DNA of 64,000 nucleotides from Sva-07 sp963698565 (GCA_963698565.1 CAVORH010000020.1:238317-302316); one strand, 5' to 3'; counted from the first letter of the stretch, positions 9,007 to 21,893 are shown. Translations and numbers: made by a program. The notes: generated from the sequence alone by a model not told the origin.

Positions 9007-10554
9007 ATGTCCGAGACGTCGGCGCTCGATCCGTTGACGGACGAAGCTGCCGACGCGCCGTCACCCGCGCGGTGGTGGCACCGGATCCCACCGCCGTCCG
9101 CCCCGCAGGTCCTGCTCGCCGGCGCAGTGCTCGGCTGGACGTGGTACTTCAGCGTCCGATCGCTCGACACCCACCACGCGCTCGGCACCGCAACCTACGA
9201 CTCCGCCCTCTACGACCAGGGCATGTGGCTGCTCTCGCGGTTCGAGGCACCGTTCGTCACGCTGATGGGTCGCAACCTGTTCGGCGACCACACGTCCTTC
9301 GTCCTGCTCTTCCTCGTGCCGCTGTACTGGATCGCCCCCGGTGCCTGGATCATGTTCACGGCCCAGTCGGCGGCGATCGCCGCCGGTGCGATCCCGGTGT
9401 TCCTCTACGGTCGCCGACGGCTCGGATCGGAATGGCTCGCCCTCGTCGGCGCCGCGACCTATCTCCTGCACCCGGCCGTGAGTTGGACGAACCTCGAGAA
9501 CTTCCACCCGGACGCGTTCGTCGGGGTCTTCGTCGGATTCGCGATCTACGGCGCGCTCGAACGCAGGTGGCGGCTCTACGCGGTCTTCGTCGTGCTCTCG
9601 CTGCTGGTCAAGGAGGACGTGTCGCTGGTGATCGTGCCGCTCGGGATCTGGGTGGCGCTCCGCCGGGATCGGCGCATCGGGTTGCTGACGGTGGCCGGGA
9701 GTGTCGCATTCATGGCCGTGGCGATGCTGGTCGTCATGCGGAGCCTGATCGGGGTGCCGACGCGCAACGGATGGCGGATCCCGTTCGGTGGACCCTCCGG
9801 CGTGATCGACACGGCGATCACCAACCCGACGCAACTCGTCGAGCACCTCCGCAGCGACGGGCGGCCGTGGTACCTGGTGCAGATGACCGCGCCGTTCGCG
9901 TGGCTCTTCCTCCGGCTGCCCGACGTGGCGTTGATCAGCGGTCTCGTGCTGTTCACGAACATCCTGAGCACCTTCTGGTACCAGTACCAGATCGACTACC
10001 ACTACAGCCTGATCGCGGTGCCGGCGCTGGCGATCGGCACGATCTACGCGATCGGGGCGATGCACGACCGTCACGTGATCGTCCGGGGTCGGGAGCGGAC
10101 GGTGCGCACCAGGCACGTCGCCGTCGCCGTGCTCGCCGTGGCCTCGGTCGCGGGAGCGTACCTCTGGGCGCCCTCGCCGCTGGGGCGCACCCAGTCGTGG
10201 GTCGGCGATCCGGACAACGTCTACGCCGTCGCAGCGCGTGAACTCCTCGACGACATCCCGAGCGACGCGGTCGTGTCGGCCAACTACCGCCTCACGCCCC
10301 ACCTCGCCTACCGCGACGAGATCTACCAGTTCCCGGTTCCGTTCCGGGTGGTGCTCTACGGCCCCGACGACTCGCTGGAGGGAACACGGCTCGACGATCG
10401 TGCCGACCGAGTGCAGTTCGTGATGTTGCCGGTCGGTCGCGACGCCCAGCTGGTGGCGGACTGGGCGGCGATCGAGGACGCCTTCGCCGAGGTCGGCCGC
10501 AACGACCTGTGGGTCCTGTACGAACGCGACCGTTCGGTCGCCCTGCCCACCTGA
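9007..10554 (+). CDS. DUF2079 multi-pass membrane protein
   Basis: A 515-residue protein of unknown function with about ten hydrophobic segments. The family signature is visible near the N-terminus: YDSALYDQGMWLLSRFE, followed by FGDHTSFVLLFLVPLYWI. Around residue 160 it has NLENFHPDAFVG and later LLVKEDVSL. These loops with acidic residues resemble those of polytopic glycosyltransferases of the GT-C type, so a glycosyl-transfer role is possible but not shown. It begins four bases after nusB and is cotranscribed at most with it; a strong hairpin follows. It interrupts the usual nusB-pyrR neighbourhood. Confidence 0.82.
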   Translation: MSETSALDPLTDEAADAPSPARWWHRIPPPSAPQVLLAGAVLGWTWYFSVRSLDTHHALGTATYDSALYDQGMWLLSRFEAPFVTLMGRNLFGDHTSFVLLFLVPLYWIAPGAWIMFTAQSAAIAAGAIPVFLYGRRRLGSEWLALVGAATYLLHPAVSWTNLENFHPDAFVGVFVGFAIYGALERRWRLYAVFVVLSLLVKEDVSLVIVPLGIWVALRRDRRIGLLTVAGSVAFMAVAMLVVMRSLIGVPTRNGWRIPFGGPSGVIDTAITNPTQLVEHLRSDGRPWYLVQMTAPFAWLFLRLPDVALISGLVLFTNILSTFWYQYQIDYHYSLIAVPALAIGTIYAIGAMHDRHVIVRGRERTVRTRHVAVAVLAVASVAGAYLWAPSPLGRTQSWVGDPDNVYAVAARELLDDIPSDAVVSANYRLTPHLAYRDEIYQFPVPFRVVLYGPDDSLEGTRLDDRADRVQFVMLPVGRDAQLVADWAAIEDAFAEVGRNDLWVLYERDRSVALPT

Positions 10555-10585
10555 GTGACGCCAGGGGTCAGACCCCCGGCGTCAC
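10555..10585. terminator. Two-way terminator hairpin between convergent genes
   Basis: GTGACGCC at 10555-10562 pairs with GGCGTCAC at 10578-10585. Inside, GGGGT and ACCCC pair around a CAG loop after a single A/C mismatch. It starts at the base after the DUF2079 stop and covers the stop codon of the minus-strand D-aminoacylase gene, so it can serve both. There is no T run, which is common in high-GC actinobacteria. Confidence 0.7.
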
Positions 10586-12309
10586 GAGCGGGGGCCGCGG
10601 ACGAGGCGGCCGGGGAGTTCGCCGGTGAACTCGTCGTGATCGACGATCTGCACCCCGGCGACGAACGTGGCGTCGTAGCCCTTGGCCTTCTGCACGAGGC
10701 GACGTGCCCCTGCGGGAAGGTCGTGGGCCATGCGGGCGGCACCGAAGGTGAGGTGGTCGTAGTCGATCACGTTGAGGTCGGCGCGCAGCCCGGGCAGCAC
10801 GGCGCCGCGGTCGTTGAGGCCGTACAGCTCGGCCGTCTCACGGGTCTGGCGGCGCACCACGTGCTCGAGCGGGAGCTTCGGCCCGCGTGAACGGTCGCGG
10901 GTCCAGTGGGTGAGCATGAACGTCGGAGTGCCACCGTCGCACACGACACCGCAGTGGGCGCCGGCGTCGGCGAGGCCCATCCGCGTGCCGGGGTGCAGGT
11001 GCGCCTCGTAGGTGAACGAGAGGTCGCCGTAGGCGTAGTTGAAGAACGGCGTCAGCACGATCCCGTTGCCGTCGTTGGCGATCAACTGGTCGATCAGCAG
11101 CTCGGTCGCCGGGGTGCCGGTGCGGGCGGCGGTCGCTGCGAGCGAGTCGTCGGCCGACGGCTCGTAGTCGATGTCGCCGTCCTCGACCGCCCAGAACCGG
11201 TCGAGGCGGTCGAGCACGAGCATCTGGTACAGCCCGCCGCCCTCGGCCGGGGCGGATGCGAACTGTGCTCGCAACGAGGGGTCGCGCAGGGCGGCGGCCC
11301 GCTCGGCGAGCGACAGACCGGCGATCGGTGCGTACGCCGGGTGGAAGGCGAGCGGGTTGAAGCTGCCCTCGAGGCACATCAGCAGGCCGACGACCCGGCC
11401 GGCGACCTGCGCAACGATCGGCAGCCCCTCCGCCCGGGCCTCGTCGAGCAGACCCAACACGTCCCGCCACAGGTCGGGCGCGTCATCGGGCTGGTTGAGG
11501 TTCACGCTCACGGTGCGACCGGTGCGCCGAGCGAGTTCCTTCATCCAGGGCCATTCGTCGCGCGGTACCAGCGCATGGTCGGGTGCGAACTGGAAGACAC
11601 CATGGCCAGCGCGTGCCAGCGCATCGGCGATGCCGAACAGCTCGTCGCTGGTGGCGTGGGTGCCCGGTACGAGTTCGCCCGACTTCGACTTGTGGATCGG
11701 CGTCCGCGACGTCGAGAACCCCAGGGCTCCGGCCCGCAGCCCTCGTTCGACGATGTCGGCCATCGCGGCGATGTCGTCCTCGGTCGCCGCTTCGTTGGCG
11801 GCGCCACGGTCGCCCATCACGTAGCCGCGCACGGGACCGTGCGCCACCTGCGCACCGAGGTCGATCACGTACCGGCGCGAGTCGAGCGCGTCGAGGTAGT
11901 CCTCGAACGACTCCCAGTCCCAGGTGATCCCCTCCGTGAGGGCCGAGCCGGGAATGTCCTCGACGCCCTCCATCAGCTCGATGAGCCACTCGTGTCGGTC
12001 GGGAGCCGCAGGTGCGAAGCCCACGCCGCAGTTGCCCATCACCACGGTGGTCACTCCGTGCCACGACGACGGCGTCAGGTACGGGTCCCACGACGCCTGG
12101 CCGTCGTAGTGGGTGTGGATGTCGACCCAACCGGGGGTGACGAGCCTGCCGGTGGCGTCGATCTCCCGGGTTGCGGGACCGATCTCGTCACCCGAATCGG
12201 CATCGACGACTGCGCTGATCACCCCATCGTTCACGGCGACATCGGCGAGCCGCCCGGGCCGGCCGGTGCCGTCGACGAGAAATCCTCCGCGGATGACGAG
12301 ATCGTGCAT
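10582..12309 (-). CDS. N-acyl-D-amino-acid deacylase family amidohydrolase
   Basis: A 575-residue metal-dependent hydrolase expected to release D-amino acids from N-acyl derivatives. It begins MHDLVIRGGFLVDGTGRPG, the usual beta-sandwich start, and carries the metal site WVDIHTHYDGQASWDP, followed by the family segment VTTVVMGNCGVGFAP. Later come the LGFSTSRTPIHKS segment and ADAGAHCGVVCDGG with an expected active-site Asp. The ATG at 12309 is preceded six bases upstream by TACCGT, which suggests a leaderless transcript divergent from pyrR. Family members act on diverse acyl-D-residues; the substrate here is unknown. Confidence 0.82.
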   Translation of the reverse strand: MHDLVIRGGFLVDGTGRPGRLADVAVNDGVISAVVDADSGDEIGPATREIDATGRLVTPGWVDIHTHYDGQASWDPYLTPSSWHGVTTVVMGNCGVGFAPAAPDRHEWLIELMEGVEDIPGSALTEGITWDWESFEDYLDALDSRRYVIDLGAQVAHGPVRGYVMGDRGAANEAATEDDIAAMADIVERGLRAGALGFSTSRTPIHKSKSGELVPGTHATSDELFGIADALARAGHGVFQFAPDHALVPRDEWPWMKELARRTGRTVSVNLNQPDDAPDLWRDVLGLLDEARAEGLPIVAQVAGRVVGLLMCLEGSFNPLAFHPAYAPIAGLSLAERAAALRDPSLRAQFASAPAEGGGLYQMLVLDRLDRFWAVEDGDIDYEPSADDSLAATAARTGTPATELLIDQLIANDGNGIVLTPFFNYAYGDLSFTYEAHLHPGTRMGLADAGAHCGVVCDGGTPTFMLTHWTRDRSRGPKLPLEHVVRRQTRETAELYGLNDRGAVLPGLRADLNVIDYDHLTFGAARMAHDLPAGARRLVQKAKGYDATFVAGVQIVDHDEFTGELPGRLVRGPRS

Positions 12310-12315
12310 CCCGCC

Positions 12316-12321
12316 ACGGTA
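12316..12321 (-). promoter_or_regulatory. Candidate -10 (TACCGT) for leaderless D-aminoacylase gene
   Basis: Read on the minus strand, TACCGT lies six bases before the ATG at 12309. It is nine bases from the plus-strand -10 assigned to pyrR, so the two promoters are divergent and close. Confidence 0.45.
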
Positions 12322-12329
12322 GTTGCTGC

Positions 12330-12335
12330 TACCTT
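12330..12335 (+). promoter_or_regulatory. Candidate -10 (TACCTT) of the pyr operon
   Basis: TACCTT is the only good TANNNT hexamer before pyrR. Transcription would begin near 12342, giving a leader of about 43 bases that holds the PyrR-type hairpin and the Shine-Dalgarno sequence. Confidence 0.45.
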
Positions 12336-12351
12336 CGGGACTCACCGTGAA

Positions 12352-12371
12352 GCGAGTCCCGTGAGGCTCGC
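12352..12371 (+). promoter_or_regulatory. PyrR-binding RNA hairpin in the pyrR leader
   Basis: Bases 12355-12368 read AGTCCCGTGAGGCT, an exact match to the known PyrR-binding consensus ARUCCNGNGAGGYU. GCGAG at 12352-12356 pairs with CTCGC at 12367-12371 to close the hairpin. The Shine-Dalgarno stretch CGGAGGAG follows at 12373-12380 and the pyrR ATG at 12385. The layout fits PyrR repressing translation when UMP is plentiful, as described for mycobacteria, rather than a terminator, since no terminator follows. Confidence 0.8.
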
Positions 12372-12384
12372 ACGGAGGAGCATC

Positions 12385-12926
<542 letters not shown>

Positions 12927-12930
<4 letters not shown>

Positions 12931-13901
12931 CGGCGACGCGATCGCTCCTCACGATCGACGACCTCGGAGCGGCGGGGATCACCCGCATCCTCGACCTCGC
13001 CGATCACATGGCCGAGGTGAACCGCCGGCCGAACCCGAAGGTTCCGGCGCTGCGCGGCAAGACGGTCTGCAACGTCTTCTTCGAGGACTCGACGCGGACA
13101 CGGCTCAGCTTCGAGACCGCCGCCAAGCGTCTGTCGGCCGACACGATGACGTTCGCGGCGTCGCAGTCGAGCCTCAACAAGGGCGAGAGCCTGCGCGACA
13201 CGATCGAGACGATCGCGGCGATGGGCGTGGACGCGTTCGTCGTCCGGCACCGTTCGAGCGGGGCACCCCAGCTGATCTCCGGCTGGACGACCGCCAGTGT
13301 GATCAACGCCGGCGACGGCTGGCACGCTCACCCCACGCAGGCGCTGCTCGACGCCTACACCGTTCGCACCGCACTCGGTCGCTCCGGAGGGTTCGACGGG
13401 CTGCGGATGGCGATCGTCGGCGACGTCAAGCACAGCCGGGTGGCTCGCAGCACGGTCGCCGCCTTCCGGTTGCTCGGTGCGCACGTCACCGTGGTGGCCC
13501 CCCGTACGCTGCTGCCCCCCGACGTCGGCGAACACTTCGCCGACGCGGTCACCGATCGCCTCGACGACGTCATCGGCGACCTCGACGTCCTGTATCTCCT
13601 GCGGATGCAGCAGGAGCGCATGAACGAGGCGCTGGTGCCGAACCTGCGCGAGTACACCACTCGCTTCGGGCTCACGCCCGAACGTGCCACCAAGCTCGCC
13701 CCGCAGACGCTCGTGATGCATCCCGGCCCGATGAATCGCGGCGTCGAGATCGCCGTCGACCCGAGCGAACTCCCCGGCGCCGTGATCACCCAACAGGTCA
13801 CCAACGGCATCGCCGTGCGGATGGCCGTGCTGTTCGACCTGCTGGGCTCCGGCTCGGCGCTCGCCCCGGCGGCGGGCCTACCGGAAGGAGACGCACTGTG
13901 A
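12927..13901 (+). CDS. pyrB: Aspartate carbamoyltransferase catalytic chain
   Basis: Joins carbamoyl phosphate and aspartate to give carbamoyl-aspartate, the committed pyrimidine step. The 324-residue protein has the carbamoyl phosphate signature FFEDSTRTRLSFETA, the HPTQALLD motif in GWHAHPTQALLDAYT, and MHPGPMNRGVEI near the end. The 80s-loop Ser-Lys pair is visible in SSLNKGESLRD. No regulatory chain (pyrI) is present, as usual in actinobacteria. Start and stop overlap pyrR and pyrC by four bases. Confidence 0.97.
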
Positions 13902-15202
13902 GCCTCGTGATCACCGGCGCACGCATCATCGACCAGACGGGAGAGCGGTCCGGCGACGTCCGGATCGCCGACGGACGCATCGCCGAGGTCGCCGAGGTCG
14001 GCACGCTCGCCGGATCGCCGGAAGCCGGCGACGACGAGCAGGTGATCGACGCGGCCGGCCTGGTGCTCTCGCCCGGCTTCGTCGACCTCCACGTGCACCT
14101 CCGTGAGCCGGGCAGGGAAGAGGCCGAGACGATCGAGACCGGCAGCCGGGCCGCCGCACTCGGCGGGTTCACGGCCGTCGTGGCGATGCCGAACACCGAT
14201 CCGACGCAGGACTGCGTCGAGGTCGTCGACTTCGTGCGCCACCAGGGTGAACGCGCCGGCTGGTGCGAGGTGCTGCCGTCGGCCTCGATCACCATCGGGC
14301 GCGCCGGCGAGGCGCTGACCCCGTTCGCGGAACTCGCCGGGGCCGGCGTCAAGCTGTTCACCGACGACGGCAACGGCGTGCAGGACCCGCTGTTGATGCG
14401 CCGAGCGCTCGAGTACGCGAGCGGCTTGGGGATCACGCTCGCCCAGCACTGCGAGGTCGAGCGTCTCACCGAGGGCGCGGTCATGCACGAGGGCGACTGC
14501 TGCAGCCGGCTCGGCCTGCCCGGCTGGCCGTCGATCGCCGAGGAGCTGATGCTGCATCGCGACATCGAGCTGGTTCGCCTCACCGGGGTCGGCATGCACT
14601 TCCTGCACCTGTCGACCGCCGGAAGCGTCGATCTGGTGCGTGCAGCGAAGAGCGACGGGCTGCCGGTGACCGCCGAGGCGACGCCCCATCACTTCAGCCT
14701 CACCGACGAGTCCCTGGCCTCCTACGACGCCCTCTACAAGGTCAACCCACCGCTGCGCACGCCCGCCGACATCGCCGCGATCCGCGCCGGCCTGGCCGAC
14801 GGCACGATCGACGCGATCGCCACCGACCACGCACCGCACGCCGCGGAGACCAAGGAGCAACCGCTCGATCAGGCGCCTCCTGGCATGCTCGGGCTCGAGA
14901 CGGCTCTCGGCGTGTCGCTGGCGCACCTCGACATGCCGCTGGAGCACGTCCTGGCGGCGATGTCGTGGCAACCGGCCGAGATCGCCGGCGTCGCCGACCG
15001 CCACGGTCGCCCGATCGCGGCGGGGGAGCCGGCGAACCTCACGCTCTTCGATCCCGACGAGCGGTGGGAGGTGGTGCCCGCCCGCCTGGCGAGCAAGAGC
15101 CGCAACACGCCCTACGTCGGTGTGCCGCTGCGCGGGCGGGTGCGGCACACGATCTTCGGCGGGCGCCTGGTCGTCCAGGACGGAACGGCGGTTCAATCAT
15201 GA
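13898..15202 (+). CDS. pyrC: Dihydroorotase
   Basis: Cyclises carbamoyl-aspartate to dihydroorotate. The 434-residue protein is the long, class I type. The zinc site VDLHVHLREPGREEAETI is near residue 60, MPNTDPTQD follows, and the later IDAIATDHAPHA segment supplies the catalytic Asp. The flexible-loop Asn and substrate-binding Arg of LREPG are intact. GTG start overlaps the pyrB stop. After its stop there is a 58-base gap that carries the carA promoter and ArgR-type boxes, so carAB can be driven separately. Confidence 0.96.
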   Translation: MSLVITGARIIDQTGERSGDVRIADGRIAEVAEVGTLAGSPEAGDDEQVIDAAGLVLSPGFVDLHVHLREPGREEAETIETGSRAAALGGFTAVVAMPNTDPTQDCVEVVDFVRHQGERAGWCEVLPSASITIGRAGEALTPFAELAGAGVKLFTDDGNGVQDPLLMRRALEYASGLGITLAQHCEVERLTEGAVMHEGDCCSRLGLPGWPSIAEELMLHRDIELVRLTGVGMHFLHLSTAGSVDLVRAAKSDGLPVTAEATPHHFSLTDESLASYDALYKVNPPLRTPADIAAIRAGLADGTIDAIATDHAPHAAETKEQPLDQAPPGMLGLETALGVSLAHLDMPLEHVLAAMSWQPAEIAGVADRHGRPIAAGEPANLTLFDPDERWEVVPARLASKSRNTPYVGVPLRGRVRHTIFGGRLVVQDGTAVQS

Positions 15203-15220
15203 ATGAACATTCACTAGACT
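15192..15220 (+). promoter_or_regulatory. Candidate carA promoter (TTCAAT, 17-bp spacer, TAGACT)
   Basis: TTCAAT at 15192-15197 and TAGACT at 15215-15220 are 17 bases apart. The spacer contains the first ArgR-type box. Transcription would start near 15227. The -35 is weak, which fits a regulated promoter; the assignment depends mostly on the -10. Confidence 0.45.
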
Positions 15221-15233
15221 GGATGAGTATGCG
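15200..15233 (+). promoter_or_regulatory. Tandem ArgR-type (ARG) boxes upstream of carA
   Basis: Box 1 is TGAATGAACATTCA at 15200-15213, a perfect TGAAT-N4-ATTCA half-site pair as in the enterobacterial ARG box. Box 2 is TGGATGAGTATGCG at 15220-15233, a weaker copy starting exactly 20 bases later. They cover the promoter spacer, -10 and presumed start site. An argR gene is present at 56868 in this window, and an argC operator has the same 20-base spacing. Binding is inferred. Confidence 0.65.
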
Positions 15234-15260
15234 TAGCGACGACCGACCTGGGGCAACGAC

Positions 15261-16375
15261 ATGATCCGCGAAGGCGCACTCGTGCTGGCCGACGGCAGCG
15301 TGTTCGAAGGCGAACTGATCGGAGCGGAACGACCGGTCGCCACCGGCGAGGTGGTGTTCAACACGGTGCTGACCGGCTACCAGGAGGTGATCACCGACCC
15401 GAGCTACGCGGGCCAGATCATCACCTTCACCACGCCGCACATCGGCAACTACGGCACCAACGCCGCCGATTTCGAATCGCGCGGCACCTTCTGCCGGGGC
15501 ATCGTGGTGCGCGAGCTCGCCCGGCGCCACAGCAACCACCGCGCCGAGAGCGGCCTCGACGCGATGCTGCGGCACCACGACGTGCCCGGCATCGGGGGCA
15601 TCGACACCAGGCGGCTCACCCGTCTGCTGCGCGACACCGGTGCGATGCCGGGAGCGTTCGGAGCGGCCACCGAGGCGGAGCTGCTGGCAGCAGCCGCAGC
15701 CGAGCCCGGCACCGACGGTGTCGACCTCGTCGACCAGGTGACGATCGGCGAGGGGTACACGATCGCTGCGCTCGACCCCGACAACCGCACCCGCATCGTG
15801 GCCGTCGACTACGGCATGAAGCGCAACATCGGCGTCAACCTCAGTCGGTTCGGCACGGTCGAGGTGGTCCCCGCAGCCACGACGGCTGCCGACATCCTCG
15901 CCCGCCGGCCCGACGGCGTGTTCCTGAGCAACGGCCCCGGTGATCCGGCGACCGTGCCCTACGCCGTCGACACGATCGCCGGCCTGATCGGCAACGTCCC
16001 GATCTTCGGGATCTGCCTCGGGCATCAGCTGCTCGGACGCGCCATCGGCGCCGGCACCGTCAAGCTGCCGTTCGGGCATCACGGCGGCAATCATCCGGTG
16101 AAGAACCTCGCAACCGGCAAGGTCGAGATCACGAGCCAGAACCACAACTTCGCGGTCGACCCCGACTCGCTCGCGGGCAAGGCGACGATGACCCACGTCA
16201 ACCTCAACGACGGGGTCTGCGAGGGCTTGCAGGTGTCCGGAGAGCTCGCGTTCAGCGTGCAGCACCATCCGGAGGCCAACCCCGGCCCGCACGACTCGCA
16301 CTATCTGTTCGACGAATTCGCCGAGATGATGCGGCGAGCATCGTCGGTCACCAGCAACTCGACGGGGAGCCGCTG

Positions 16376-16376
<1 letters not shown>
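15261..16376 (+). CDS. carA: Carbamoyl-phosphate synthase small (glutaminase) subunit
   Basis: Hydrolyses glutamine and passes ammonia to CarB for carbamoyl phosphate, a precursor of both pyrimidines and arginine. The 371-residue protein has the CarA N-terminal domain (EVVFNTVLTGYQEVITDPSY) and a class I amidotransferase domain. In the latter the nucleophile Cys is in IFGICLGHQLLGRA and the His-Glu pair in VQHHPEANPGPHDS. The stop overlaps the carB start (TGATG). The upstream operator suggests arginine control as well as pyr-operon readthrough. Confidence 0.97.
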
Positions 16377-19707
<3,331 letters not shown>

Positions 19708-19711
<4 letters not shown>

Positions 19712-20616
19712 TCGACACCGCGGTGCAGGTCGGATCGGTGCGGCTGGCTGCACCGGTGATGACGGCCTCGGGAACGGTCGGCTACGGCACCGAGTTCGCG
19801 GACTATCTCGACTTCGGCGCCCTCGGCGCAATCGTCACGAAGTCGCTCGCTCCCTACGAGTGGCCGGGCAATCCGGCGCCCCGCCTGCACCCGACCGCAG
19901 CCGGGATGATGAATGCCGTCGGCCTCCAGGGCCCGGGCGTGCAGTACTGGCTCGAACACGTCGTCGACGATCTGGCGTCGACGGGAGCCACGATCGTCGC
20001 CAGCATCTGGGGTCGCTCGGTCGACGACTACGCCGCAGCGGCTGCCCTCCTCGCCGACGCGCCGGCGTCGGTGGTCGCGGTCGAGGTCAACCTCTCGTGC
20101 CCGAACCTCGAGGGCCGGGGTTCGATCTTCGCGCACGACGCAGCGCTGTCGGCCGAGGTCGTGGCAGCAACCGCGGCCTGCGGCCGCCCCCGCTGGGCGA
20201 AGCTGAGCGCGAACACCGACCGCATCGTCGAGGTCGCCGACGCGGTCGTCGGCGCCGGCGCCGAGGCGGTGACCTGCATCAACACCCTGCTCGGCTTGGC
20301 CTACGACCCCGACACGCTCGCACCGACGCTCGGCGCGGGCGGCGGGGGGCTGTCGGGTCGGGCGATCCACCCGGTGGCCGTGCGCGCGGTTCACGATGTC
20401 CACCGGGCCCTCCCCGATGTGCCGATCGTCGGTGTCGGCGGTGTGGCCTCGGGTTGGGATGCGATCGAGTTCCTGCTCGCCGGTGCCTGTGCGGTCCAGG
20501 TCGGCACCGCGTCGTTCGCCGACCCGGCGGCGGCGCAACGGGTGCAGGCCGAGGTGATCGCCTGGGCGGAGCGCCGCGGAGTGTCCCGACTCTCGGAGAT
20601 CGCTGCGCTAGCTTGA
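19708..20616 (+). CDS. pyrD: Dihydroorotate dehydrogenase, class 1
   Basis: Oxidises dihydroorotate to orotate with FMN. The 302-residue protein is the short class 1 type: no N-terminal membrane helix, and a Cys as expected base in EVNLSCPNLEGRG (class 2 enzymes have Ser). FMN and substrate segments include TASGTVGYGTEFADY, GLQGPG, WAKLSANTD and VGVGGVASGWDAIEFLLAGA. The latter two and the sequence style suggest subclass 1B, which normally needs the electron-transfer subunit PyrK; no pyrK is nearby. GTG start overlaps the carB stop. Many actinobacteria have pyrF at this place; here it is absent. Confidence 0.93.
20609..20614 (+). promoter_or_regulatory. Candidate -10 (TAGCTT) for leaderless mihF
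   Basis: TAGCTT lies six bases before the mihF ATG and overlaps the end of pyrD, including the first base of its stop codon. It would let mihF be expressed independently of the pyr operon. Confidence 0.45.
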
Positions 20617-20620
20617 CCTC

Positions 20621-20932
20621 ATGGCTACACCCCCACAGCTGACCCCCGAGCAGCGCACGGCGGCATTGGCGAAGGCGGCCGAAGCGCGTGCCGCTCGCGC
20701 CGAGATCAAGGCCCGCCTGAAGATGGGCTCGATGTCCCTCGCCGACGCACTCTCCTCCGACGACGTCAATGTCGGCAAACTCAAGGTGGTCTCGCTGCTC
20801 GAGTCCCTGCCCGGTGTGGGCAAGGTGAAGGCTCGCAAGATCATGGACGACATCGAGATCGCCGACAACCGTCGCGTGCAGGGCCTCGGCGCCCAGCAGA
20901 AGGCGAAGCTGCTCGAGTTGCTCGGTAGCTGA
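20621..20932 (+). CDS. mihF: Integration host factor, actinobacterial type
   Basis: A 103-residue basic nucleoid-associated DNA-binding protein of the actinobacterial mIHF/sIHF family, unrelated to proteobacterial IHF. It starts PQLTPEQRTAALAKAAEARAAR and contains the helix-two-turn-helix-like SLLESLPGVGKVKARKIMDDI, the conserved DNA-contact region. The gene directly before gmk and rpoZ is the standard actinobacterial order. It may have its own leaderless promoter. Confidence 0.93.
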   Translation: MATPPQLTPEQRTAALAKAAEARAARAEIKARLKMGSMSLADALSSDDVNVGKLKVVSLLESLPGVGKVKARKIMDDIEIADNRRVQGLGAQQKAKLLELLGS

Positions 20933-20943
20933 ACGGTCACGAA

Positions 20944-21481
20944 GTGATCGTCGTCGTCTCCGGCCCCGGTGGGGTCGGCAAAGGCACCATCGTCGACGCC
21001 CTCGTACGTCGTGACCCGCGACTCTGGCTGAGCCGCTCGTGGACGACACGTGAGCGACGACCGTCGGAATCCGACGACGCGTACGTGTTCACCGACACCG
21101 CTGCGTTCGAACGACGCATCGCGGAGGGTGGATTCCTCGAGTGGACCGAGTTCCTCGGCAACTACTACGGCACCCCGACGCCCGTCGCCCGACGGGGAGC
21201 AGGATGTCGTGCTCGAGATCGAGGTCGACGGCGCGCAGCAGGTCAAACGGCTCTTTCCCGATGCGCTGCTGCTGTTCGTGGTGCCACCGTCACGAGAAGA
21301 GCAGGAACGCCGCCTGAGAGGGCGGGGCGATCCGGGCGACAAGGTGCTCGCTCGCCTCAAGAAGGCCGAGATCGAGGAGCCGATCGGCCGGGAGCTCGCC
21401 GACCACATCGTGGTCAACGACGATCTCGACCACACGATCGCCGAGATGCTGCAGCTGATCGATGGCGCACGGCCCCGGTGA
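20944..21481 (+). CDS. gmk: Guanylate kinase, reading frame broken
   Basis: Phosphorylates GMP to GDP; normally essential. Two frames together make one kinase. From GTG 20944 the first frame gives VVVSGPGGVGKGTIVDAL (P-loop), SWTTRERRPSESDDAYVF and FLEWTEFLGNYYGTPTPV. From about 21185 a frame one base later gives GEQDVVLEIEVDGAQQVK through VNDDLDHTIAEMLQLIDG to a stop at 21481. Compared with family spacing between the YYGT and LEIEV segments about eight to eleven bases seem missing. If uncorrected, the product would lose the second half of the enzyme. Sequencing or assembly error is the simplest explanation. Confidence 0.85.
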
Positions 21482-21504
21482 GGCGACGGTAGGATCACTC
21501 CACT

Positions 21505-21852
21505 ATGGCGCTCGACCACGACACGATGATCAATCCTCCCATCGAGAGTCTTCTCGGGACGGTCGATTCCAAGTTCACCCTGGTCACGCTGGCGGCCCGT
21601 CGGGCTCGCAACATCAACTCGTACTTCAACCAGCTCGGTGACGGCCTCGGCCACATGATCCCGCCGCAGGTGTCCTCGGTGGCTCGCAAGCCGCTGTCGA
21701 TTGCGTTCGAGGAGATCTCCGAGCACAAGATCGTCTGGACCGAGGCGCCGGAAGAGATCGCGGAGATCGTGGAGTTCGACGCCGAGGCCGAGGCGCAGGC
21801 GATGGCCGACGCCGCTGCCGCCGAAACGGCATCCGCCGAAACCGGCGACTGA
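21505..21852 (+). CDS. rpoZ: DNA-directed RNA polymerase omega subunit
   Basis: Small RNA polymerase subunit that helps assembly by folding around beta-prime. The 115-residue protein has the omega core: INPPIESLLGTVDSKFTLVTLAARRARNIN and KPLSIAFEEISEHKI. A long acidic, Ala-rich tail follows. A TAGGAT hexamer ends nine bases before the ATG, so it may have a near-leaderless promoter of its own. It sits between gmk and coaBC, the usual order. Confidence 0.93.
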   Translation: MALDHDTMINPPIESLLGTVDSKFTLVTLAARRARNINSYFNQLGDGLGHMIPPQVSSVARKPLSIAFEEISEHKIVWTEAPEEIAEIVEFDAEAEAQAMADAAAAETASAETGD

Positions 21853-21893
21853 GCACCGCGACCCAGCGCGGAGCCGTACGGGAGGGGAGACCG

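Noticed and set aside
20944..21492. Programmed frameshift in gmk
   Set aside because: No slippery sequence is seen, and about 8-11 bases appear lost from the conserved spacing, which a programmed shift would not explain.
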